Of a DNA stretch of 5,916 bases, positions 1-4,536 are shown piece after piece. This DNA comes from Alectryocaccomicrobium faecavium (lineage in GTDB: Bacteria; Bacillota; Clostridia; Christensenellales; Aristaeellaceae). Position 1 is the stretch's first letter. The number at the start of each line of letters is the position of its first letter. The translations under genes and the position numbers were made by a program. The stretch is taken from the NCBI GenBank assembly GCA_018713425.1, contig DVOT01000026.1, positions 1-5,916 on the forward strand, written 5' to 3'. The notes under the pieces were generated by a model. That model saw nothing but the letters and a program-made list of their open reading frames with translations, did no database searches and was not told the DNA's origin.

Positions 1-2
1 TG

Positions 3-44
3 CCGGAGGATATGAACATCGTGCATTTTTATGGCTTTTTGTAA
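3..44 (+). other. Possible C-terminal tail of an upstream gene
   Basis: The frame starting at base 3 is open from the window edge and reads PEDMNIVHFYGFL before a TAA at 42-44. It lies 29 bases ahead of the next start codon, on the same strand as the two following genes, so it could be the end of a co-transcribed upstream gene. A second frame (2-61, ending in TAG) is also open from the edge, and nothing in so short a stretch decides between them. No convincing promoter is visible in 1-73, which weakly favours read-through transcription from the left. Confidence 0.22.
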
Positions 45-59
45 GACAGCGGAAAACTT

Positions 60-65
60 AGGAGG
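60..65 (+). promoter_or_regulatory. Strong Shine-Dalgarno site of the first gene
   Basis: AGGAGG lies eight bases before the ATG at 74, a near-ideal ribosome binding site. It fixes the start at 74 rather than at the ATG of another frame at 31. Confidence 0.8.
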
Positions 66-73
66 GGAGGCGT

Positions 74-520
74 ATGCGTCGGTTCCTAAACGGGATAATT
101 TTGCTCTTGCTGGGTCTGTCTGTCGCGACAGGGGTGTGCATGGTGCTGATGGTGTTTTTCCTTGTAGGGGAACGCAAGGATGCGGAGCTTACCCTGGTGC
201 TGTCAATCCCTATGAATCAGCCCCAGGCGCGGACATGGACCATCGTATCCGGGGCAGAAGCGCTTGCGGCCTTTGCCGGGGAGTTTCAGGAGATGACTGG
301 ACAGGAATTCCCGGAGAATTTGCGCGCAGAGGAAAGCGCGTATGCCATTTGCTGTGGTTACGCGCTGGAAGAATTGTACTGTTATGGGGCGGACAGGCGG
401 GGCGGTTTCTCGGTGGCAAAGGCGTACTACTACGCGCGGGCGCGCCTGCACGAGGTGGAGGAAAGCGCGCTGAACCTCTACCGAATCGAAGCGCCCGTGC
501 GCCTTGTGCGCGACCCGTGA
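74..520 (+). CDS. Single-pass membrane protein of unknown function, short paralogue of the next gene
   Basis: I do not recognise this 148-residue protein as a named family. Residues 8-31 form one hydrophobic membrane segment after a short basic N-terminus (MRR), so the rest probably lies on one side of the membrane; no signal-peptidase site stands out. Residues 37-148 form a compact domain that recurs in the next gene with 82 of 112 residues identical and no gap. Invariant blocks are LSIPMNQPQARTW, EALAAFA, PENLR, DRRGGFS and LNLYR. The conserved arginines and tyrosines suggest a folded interaction domain, but no catalytic motif is obvious. The start is supported by AGGAGG eight bases upstream. 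Relative to its paralogue it stops 11 residues early at a TGA, and homologous codons continue beyond it. It is probably co-transcribed with the gene at 633. That the gene is real is well supported by the paralogy; its role is unknown. Confidence 0.82.
   Translation: MRRFLNGIILLLLGLSVATGVCMVLMVFFLVGERKDAELTLVLSIPMNQPQARTWTIVSGAEALAAFAGEFQEMTGQEFPENLRAEESAYAICCGYALEELYCYGADRRGGFSVAKAYYYARARLHEVEESALNLYRIEAPVRLVRDP
182..517 (+). repeat. Tandem paralogous module, copy 1
   Basis: This 336-base stretch aligns base for base, without any gap, with 1014-1349 at a constant offset of 832. The encoded 112 residues are about 73% identical. The upstream, membrane-encoding parts of the two genes are not similar, so only the C-terminal module is shared. 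Confidence 0.85.
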
Positions 521-562
521 AAAATCGACGCGGACGATACGGAAATTGTCCGTTTAGATTGA
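521..562 (+). pseudogene. Remnant 3' coding tail of the first gene, beyond its TGA
   Basis: Reading on in frame after the TGA at 518-520 gives KIDADDTEIVRLD and then a second TGA at 560-562. The second paralogue ends SKDDTKIAKHN. The shared DDT(E/K)I, and base-level similarity around GATACG(G/A)AAATTG, show that this was once the C-terminal tail of the first gene. The tail is three codons longer than in the paralogue. It is either untranslated relic DNA or a low-level readthrough extension. Confidence 0.6.
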
Positions 563-566
563 ATTG

Positions 567-589
567 CGCCGATTGCGCTGAAATTGGCG
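567..589 (+). other. Small hairpin between the two paralogues
   Basis: CGCCGATT (567-574) can pair with AATTGGCG (582-589) as eight base pairs including one G-U, with a seven-base loop. There is no T-run behind it, so it is not a standard terminator. A weak TTGGCG/TAATAT pair (584-589 and 605-610, 15-base spacer) could be a poor promoter for the second gene. Both are marginal. Confidence 0.2.
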
Positions 590-616
590 GCACATGCGGC
601 AGCGTAATATAGGCCG

Positions 617-626
617 AAGGGAGGGG
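617..626 (+). promoter_or_regulatory. Shine-Dalgarno site that fixes the second gene's start at 633
   Basis: AAGGGAGGGG lies six to eight bases before the ATG at 633. An in-frame ATG at 594 would put this site inside the coding sequence and has no comparable site of its own. The ATG at 633 also gives MRR, the same first residues as the upstream paralogue. Confidence 0.75.
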
Positions 627-632
627 AACGCT

Positions 633-1385
633 ATGCGCCGGGTTTGGGCACTGGTGATACAGGGATTCTGCATAATGGTTATTGCGCTATTTGTGCTGCT
701 CAGGCTGTGGGATCAGGGGTGGATTTCCTGGGCCTGGCTGGATCCGCTGCAACGCTGGTATACTTTGGGCGGGCGGACAATGGCTATGGCCTTGGCGGCA
801 ATTTTTTGGATCATTGAGACAGCTGTTCCCCAAAGGCAGGATGGCGGGTTGGCTAGCTTGGCAATGAGAATGGCGTGGATTTGTATAATCGTAACAATCG
901 CGATGGGGTCGCTGTTGAAATCCTGGGGCGAAGGGGACATTGCCGACTGTGTGTGGGACGTTGTGGTGACGGTAGTGCTACTGCGGGGGGTTTTTGAACT
1001 CAGCCATAGGGAGGCGGCTCTTACTTTGATTTTGTCAATCCCCATGAATCAGCCCCAAGCGCGGACATGGGCTGTGCTATCCGGGACAGAAGCGCTTGCG
1101 GCCTTTGCTGCGGAGTTTCAGAAGGCGACAGGGCAGGAGCTCCCGGAGAATTTGCGCGGAGAGGGAAGTACATATATTGCCTGTTATGGTTACACGCTGG
1201 AAAAACTGCATTGGTATGGTATGGACAGGCGGGGCGGTTTTTCGGCGGCAAAGGCGTATTATTGCGTGCGAGCGCGCCTGCGCGAGGTGGAGGAAAGCAT
1301 GCTGAATCTCTATAGGACCGACGCGCCCGTGCGCCTTGCGCGCGCCCCGAGCAAGGATGATACGAAAATTGCCAAACACAATTGA
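633..1385 (+). CDS. Multi-pass membrane protein of unknown function, long paralogue of the previous gene
   Basis: This 250-residue protein is not one I can name. It has about four hydrophobic segments, at residues 5-24, 48-65, 78-97 and 105-121, followed by a polar domain (128-239) shared with the gene at 74. A tail SKDDTKIAKHN ends at the TGA at 1383-1385. Of the two paralogues this one keeps the full C-terminus, while the other keeps only one membrane segment. The combination of variable membrane anchor and conserved tail suggests that the tail domain does the work and that the membrane parts are interchangeable; this is inference. The start is chosen at the ATG with a strong ribosome binding site rather than the upstream in-frame ATG at 594. 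The next gene is convergent, separated by a hairpin at 1435-1475. A regulatory or envelope-associated role is possible, but nothing in the sequence shows one. Confidence 0.82.
   Translation: MRRVWALVIQGFCIMVIALFVLLRLWDQGWISWAWLDPLQRWYTLGGRTMAMALAAIFWIIETAVPQRQDGGLASLAMRMAWICIIVTIAMGSLLKSWGEGDIADCVWDVVVTVVLLRGVFELSHREAALTLILSIPMNQPQARTWAVLSGTEALAAFAAEFQKATGQELPENLRGEGSTYIACYGYTLEKLHWYGMDRRGGFSAAKAYYCVRARLREVEESMLNLYRTDAPVRLARAPSKDDTKIAKHN
1014..1349 (+). repeat. Tandem paralogous module, copy 2
   Basis: Second copy of the 112-codon module found at 182-517, in the same orientation and at a constant offset of 832 bases. Identity is high in blocks around 1039-1070 and 1225-1250 and lower between them, with many third-position differences. 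That pattern indicates an old duplication kept under protein-level selection rather than a recent copy. Confidence 0.85.
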
Positions 1386-1434
1386 AAGGACGCGCGCCGT
1401 TCCCAATGGACAGGCGGGTAAACGCAAAGTTATA

Positions 1435-1475
1435 GGGGGCTGCGAAAAATCTTCTGTTGTTCTTTCGCAGCCCCC
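1435..1475. terminator. Hairpin between convergent genes, probable two-way terminator
   Basis: GGGGGCTGCGAAA (1435-1447) and TTTCGCAGCCCCC (1463-1475) form a perfect 13-bp stem around a 15-base loop. It lies between the stop at 1385 on the plus strand and the stop at 1507 on the minus strand, so it can serve both. Neither side has a proper T-tract: the plus side continues CCCCTTTGG and the minus side TATAACTTT. It is therefore a strong hairpin but an imperfect intrinsic terminator. Confidence 0.75.
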
Positions 1476-1506
1476 CCCTTTGGAATTTTGGGGATTTTGG
1501 CGCGCG

Positions 1507-2916
1507 TTATGCCTTCCATTCCTGCTGTTTCACGCGTTTGATCGCGCCCCACTGGTTTTTCTTGCGCTTATAGCCGATGAACGAGGTAACGCGCACGAAG
1601 GAAAGCACATAGCGAAAGAACAGGCTTTCCATAAAGCACATGGCCAGCGCGCGGGCCGCGTCGAGCAGCGTGATGCGCAAATTCTGCGTGTAAATGCGCT
1701 GGAAAAAGGCCGTCATGGTCATCGCCGCCCCATATGCGGCATAGAAGGGAAAATAGCGCAACATAAAGGGCACATTCAAAAAGCCGAAGCAGGCGGCCAG
1801 CACCATTGTCAGTATGCCAAACACCTCAATGGCCGGAGAGAGCAGTTCAAAGAGCAGGTAATACATATAGGAAATCCAGCTCACCAGCCCGAAGCGCGGG
1901 TTGGCAAAGATCTGGCGGTGCAGAACCATGCTCTGGAACAGGACCAAATGCCAGCGGCGGCGCTGCTTCATCAGGTCTTTCAGGCTGGTGGGCGCCTGGC
2001 TCCAGCACACGGCGTTGGGCTCATAGCGGATGGTGTATTTTTGCTGGTTGTTGCGGCAGTAGACATGCAGCTTAACCACCAGTTCCATGTCTTCGCCCAG
2101 CGTGCCGGCGTCGTAGCCGCCAGCCGCCACCACGGTTTCCTTTTTGAAGAGGCCGAACGCTCCGGAGATGATGAGGTTGCCGTTGAACTGATCCATGAGG
2201 ATGCGGCTGGCCAGGAAAGAGCGGTCGTATTCCATCACCTGCATGCAGGTGACGGGATTGGCGGGCAGATGGTAGCCTACGACTTCTCCGTTTTCCATTT
2301 CCACGCACTGGGCCACGCGGATGAGACCGCCGACGGCCACCACGCAATCGTCCTCCAGCACGGGCTGCGCAATTTTTTCCAGCGAATCCTTTTGCAGCAG
2401 GGAGTCGGCGTCCATGCAGAGGAAATAGGGATAGCGGGAAACATTGATGCCCATGTTGAGCGAATCGCCCTTGCCGCCGTTTTCCTTGCGCACCAGCGTC
2501 AGCTTCACTTTGGTGCCGGGCGCTTCATAAACGGCCTTTAGGGGGCGGCATTTGAGCCGCAGGTGTACGGGCCGTTCCACGCGGCGCATGGAAAAGGCTT
2601 CGATGAGGCGCGCGGCGGTTTCGTCTTTGGAACCGTCGTCGATGACGATGATCTCATAGAGCCTGTAGTCTAGATCCATGAGCGAGCGCACGCTGTCGAC
2701 GATGGTGACTTCCTCATTATAGGCGGGCACCAGCACCGAGATGGGAACATAGTAATCGTGGCGCAGCTCGTTGCGGATCTGCGCCATGCGGTCGTGCTGA
2801 TAGAGCCGCCAGGCGCCCACCAGCACGGAAAGGAACAGATACGTGGCGTAAAGGATCAGATAGAGGAGAAAGAACGTTCCGACCCCGCGCAAAAAGATTT
2901 CCACCCATCCGTTCAT
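1507..2916 (-). CDS. Processive family 2 glycosyltransferase, membrane polysaccharide synthase
   Basis: This 469-residue integral membrane enzyme should polymerise a polysaccharide from nucleotide sugar and pass it through the membrane, like the PgaC/NodC/cellulose-synthase type. One N-terminal membrane segment (about 12-35) precedes the cytosolic GT-A domain. That domain carries PAYNEE (64-69), DDGS (93-96), the metal-binding DAD (169-171), GED (274-276) and QRRRW (318-322). This is the D,D,D,QxxRW signature of processive GT2 enzymes. Further hydrophobic segments follow at about 345-385, 388-405 and 423-445, and the protein ends in a basic tail. The frame stays open upstream to 3240, but those 108 codons lie over the HEAT gene in another frame. 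The true start is the ATG at 2916, which overlaps the HEAT stop as ATGA and has AAAGGAG 11 bases upstream. This implies translational coupling. The sugar used cannot be read from the sequence. All catalytic motifs are intact. Confidence 0.93.
   Translation of the reverse strand: MNGWVEIFLRGVGTFFLLYLILYATYLFLSVLVGAWRLYQHDRMAQIRNELRHDYYVPISVLVPAYNEEVTIVDSVRSLMDLDYRLYEIIVIDDGSKDETAARLIEAFSMRRVERPVHLRLKCRPLKAVYEAPGTKVKLTLVRKENGGKGDSLNMGINVSRYPYFLCMDADSLLQKDSLEKIAQPVLEDDCVVAVGGLIRVAQCVEMENGEVVGYHLPANPVTCMQVMEYDRSFLASRILMDQFNGNLIISGAFGLFKKETVVAAGGYDAGTLGEDMELVVKLHVYCRNNQQKYTIRYEPNAVCWSQAPTSLKDLMKQRRRWHLVLFQSMVLHRQIFANPRFGLVSWISYMYYLLFELLSPAIEVFGILTMVLAACFGFLNVPFMLRYFPFYAAYGAAMTMTAFFQRIYTQNLRITLLDAARALAMCFMESLFFRYVLSFVRVTSFIGYKRKKNQWGAIKRVKQQEWKA
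2235..2252. repeat. Perfect 18-bp palindrome inside the glycosyltransferase gene
   Basis: TCACCTGCATGCAGGTGA is identical to its reverse complement and does not extend further. It lies in coding sequence for residues VTCMQVM. About 0.02 such palindromes would be expected by chance in a random window of this size, but codon constraint may explain it. No partner copy is seen elsewhere in the window. Confidence 0.7.
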
Positions 2917-4022
2917 ACCCGGCCCATCTCCTTTTCCTCGAGCATGTATTGCAGAATATCGCGCGCAAAGGCGTCGTTGCCCTCGAATACGTCCTGCAGT
3001 TCGGCTTGGCTGGCGCCCAGGCGCACCAGCGAAGAGGCGGCGTTGTAGCGCACATACCAGTTCCTGTGGCACAGCGCGCGCTTGAGCGCCGCCACAGTGT
3101 CCTTTCCGGGATAGCGATCCAGCACGGCGGCGCTGACGATGGCCAAATCGACGTTTGCCCCCGTCGCCCCGTTCAGGCAATCGAGCAGCACCGGATGGGC
3201 GGGCGGATACGGATGGCGGCGGAAATAGCGCATGGCGCACAGGCGCAATTCCAGATCTTCCCGTTCATCGCGCAGCAGGGGCAGAAAGGTTTCGCAGTAA
3301 TTCTCCGAACAGTTGGTGATGAATTCCACCACGGCCACCATCATCTCGCCGCTCCAGGCATTTTTGTGCCGCCAGAGGCGCGCCGCCAGCGCCTCGCGGT
3401 CGCCCGTGAAATCCGTCAGCCGGTCGGCCAGCAGCTTGTGGTGGTGAAAATATCCGCCGTCGTTGAGCAACTGCAGGGCCGTTTCCATGGCCTGCGCGTT
3501 GCCTAGGCTGGATAACACCCGCAGCACGTTTTCCCGGCAGTAGACGGTGGAGTTTTCCATATAGGCGGTCAGAATCTCCATCAGCGGATGGTGTTTGCCG
3601 TCCGTATAGGGCAGAAAGCGGGCGATCACATCGGCAAAGTAGGCGCGCTCCATGCTTTGGCGCTTGCCGTACTCGACGGCCAGATCCAGCATTTGCGCGT
3701 GTATGCTTTTCATATAGCGCGCATAGGTTTGCGGACGCGCCGCCTGCGCTTCCTCCAGCGCGCCGCAATAGGAAACCAGCGCGTTTGTATCGCGCAGGCG
3801 GCGCGCGAGGCGCTTTTTGTGCTCTTCCGCCACCGCCCCGCCCGCTTCCAGCGCGGCGAACTGCGCGGCGATTTCCCGCCGCCAGCCGTCCACGCGCGAG
3901 CGCTGCTTCTCCTTGCGCGCCTTGGCGCGAAAGATGTAAAAAAGGTTGAAAACCATCAGCGCCGCACAGATGAACAGATAGGCGTAGATGATCGTATCGG
4001 CGTCAATCCGCATCGCCGCCAC
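2913..4022 (-). CDS. Membrane-anchored HEAT-repeat protein
   Basis: This protein of about 369 residues has one N-terminal membrane segment (residues 10-31, followed by the basic stretch RAKARKEKQRSR) and a long helical cytosolic part. The spacing of hydrophobic residues fits HEAT-type helical pairs, clearest at about 161-176, 255-270, 290-306 and 322-337 (WYVRYNAASSLVRLG). HEAT proteins are scaffolds without catalysis. Placed directly ahead of a processive glycosyltransferase, this one probably assembles or regulates the synthase at the inner face of the membrane. The start is uncertain: GTG at 4022 has AGGA eight bases upstream, while ATG at 4013, three codons later, has only a GGGG run. Either overlaps the end of the upstream glycosidase-like frame (stop at 4003). 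Its own TGA overlaps the glycosyltransferase ATG. The frame is intact, with no sign of decay despite damage to the gene ahead. Confidence 0.85.
   Translation of the reverse strand: MAAMRIDADTIIYAYLFICAALMVFNLFYIFRAKARKEKQRSRVDGWRREIAAQFAALEAGGAVAEEHKKRLARRLRDTNALVSYCGALEEAQAARPQTYARYMKSIHAQMLDLAVEYGKRQSMERAYFADVIARFLPYTDGKHHPLMEILTAYMENSTVYCRENVLRVLSSLGNAQAMETALQLLNDGGYFHHHKLLADRLTDFTGDREALAARLWRHKNAWSGEMMVAVVEFITNCSENYCETFLPLLRDEREDLELRLCAMRYFRRHPYPPAHPVLLDCLNGATGANVDLAIVSAAVLDRYPGKDTVAALKRALCHRNWYVRYNAASSLVRLGASQAELQDVFEGNDAFARDILQYMLEEKEMGRV
2928..2934 (-). promoter_or_regulatory. Ribosome binding site of the glycosyltransferase, inside the HEAT gene
   Basis: AAAGGAG on the minus strand lies 11 bases before the ATG at 2916. 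It identifies that ATG as the start and excludes the longer frame reaching 3240. The spacing is slightly long; coupling through the ATGA overlap may compensate. Confidence 0.7.
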
Positions 4023-4536
4023 CCCAGCTTTCCTGCAGCATCCAGTAGGCCGCCTTCAGGCGCTCCCGGTACGTTGGCTGCTGCCACGTTTCCAGTTTGT
4101 ACGCAGACATGGATATTTCCTCCGCTGTTTCTCCCAGTCCTACGCCCAAATAGATGCTTTCGATGCGCAGAGGCTCCACGCCATAGTGCTGATAATAGTC
4201 CGCGTGTACTTGCGCGCCGGCCGGCGAATAGAAATTGAGCAGCTGCCAGGGCAGACGCACTTCCACAAGGCCATCGCCGTAGCAAAAATCGGCGAGCGAG
4301 TCGTAGGCCGCGTCCGCGGGATCGAGCGTGCCCTGCCGCAGGCGGCCCGTTTCATACACGGGCAGGAGGGGAGCGCCTTCGGCCTGCGCCGCTTCTTCCT
4401 CCGTCAGCACGCCCGTGCGTTCGGTGACCATGCCAATGGGCACAAACAGGGATGAATCGGCGGCAGGCGGGTCGGCAAACGGATCTTCGCCGGACGTCGA
4501 AGCGAGATAATTTTCCCGCAACGCCTCGTAGCGCGC
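4003..4536 (-). pseudogene. C-terminal part of the glycoside-hydrolase-like protein, cut off by an in-frame TAG
   Basis: These 177 codons continue in the same frame directly after the TAG at 4537-4539, and nothing else interrupts them before the TGA at 4003-4005. They begin ARYEALRENYLAS and contain DSLADF, the block VEVRLPWQLLNF and HYGVEPLRIESIYLG. These complete the beta-rich carbohydrate-binding-like (CBM9/DOMON-type) domain that begins before the stop, and add a C-terminal tail. Independent translation looks unlikely: the first alternative start is a TTG at 4521 with GAGG almost touching it, too close for a ribosome binding site. The end overlaps the HEAT gene by 11-20 bases. Restoring one base (TAG to CAG, Gln) would give a continuous protein. 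It is therefore a recent nonsense mutation, a readthrough site or a sequencing error. Confidence 0.75.

Noticed and set aside
31..612. A 193-codon plus-strand frame covering the first paralogue
   Set aside because: It is rich in Gly, Arg, Cys and Ala with no domain. The overlapping 74-520 frame has the ribosome binding site, a membrane segment and a conserved paralogue in the same phase.
1336..2541. A 401-codon open frame on the plus strand, antisense to the glycosyltransferase
   Set aside because: It lies opposite a gene with complete GT2 motifs and is rich in His, Gln, Ala and Arg, as expected for the reverse of a GC-rich gene. It has no recognisable domain, crosses the terminator hairpin and overlaps the end of the gene at 633-1385.
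2917..3240. N-terminal extension of the glycosyltransferase up to 3240
   Set aside because: These codons overlay the HEAT gene in another frame and read as low-complexity Arg/Gly/Ala-rich sequence. The ATG at 2916 has a ribosome binding site, an ATGA overlap and the expected N-terminal membrane segment.
4215..4226. CGCCGGCCGGCG, a 12-bp palindrome
   Set aside because: It is short and fully GC in GC-rich coding DNA, so chance is a sufficient explanation.
3588..4238. Plus-strand 216-codon frame opposite the HEAT and glycosidase-like genes
   Set aside because: Its composition is that of a reverse-strand shadow, with many His, Arg, Ala and Pro residues, and it has no domain or ribosome binding site worth naming.
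4003..4521. Separate small gene starting at TTG 4521
   Set aside because: It is in the same frame as the glycosidase-like sequence before the TAG and completes its beta-rich domain. The TTG has no properly spaced ribosome binding site. It is better read as the cut-off C-terminus.
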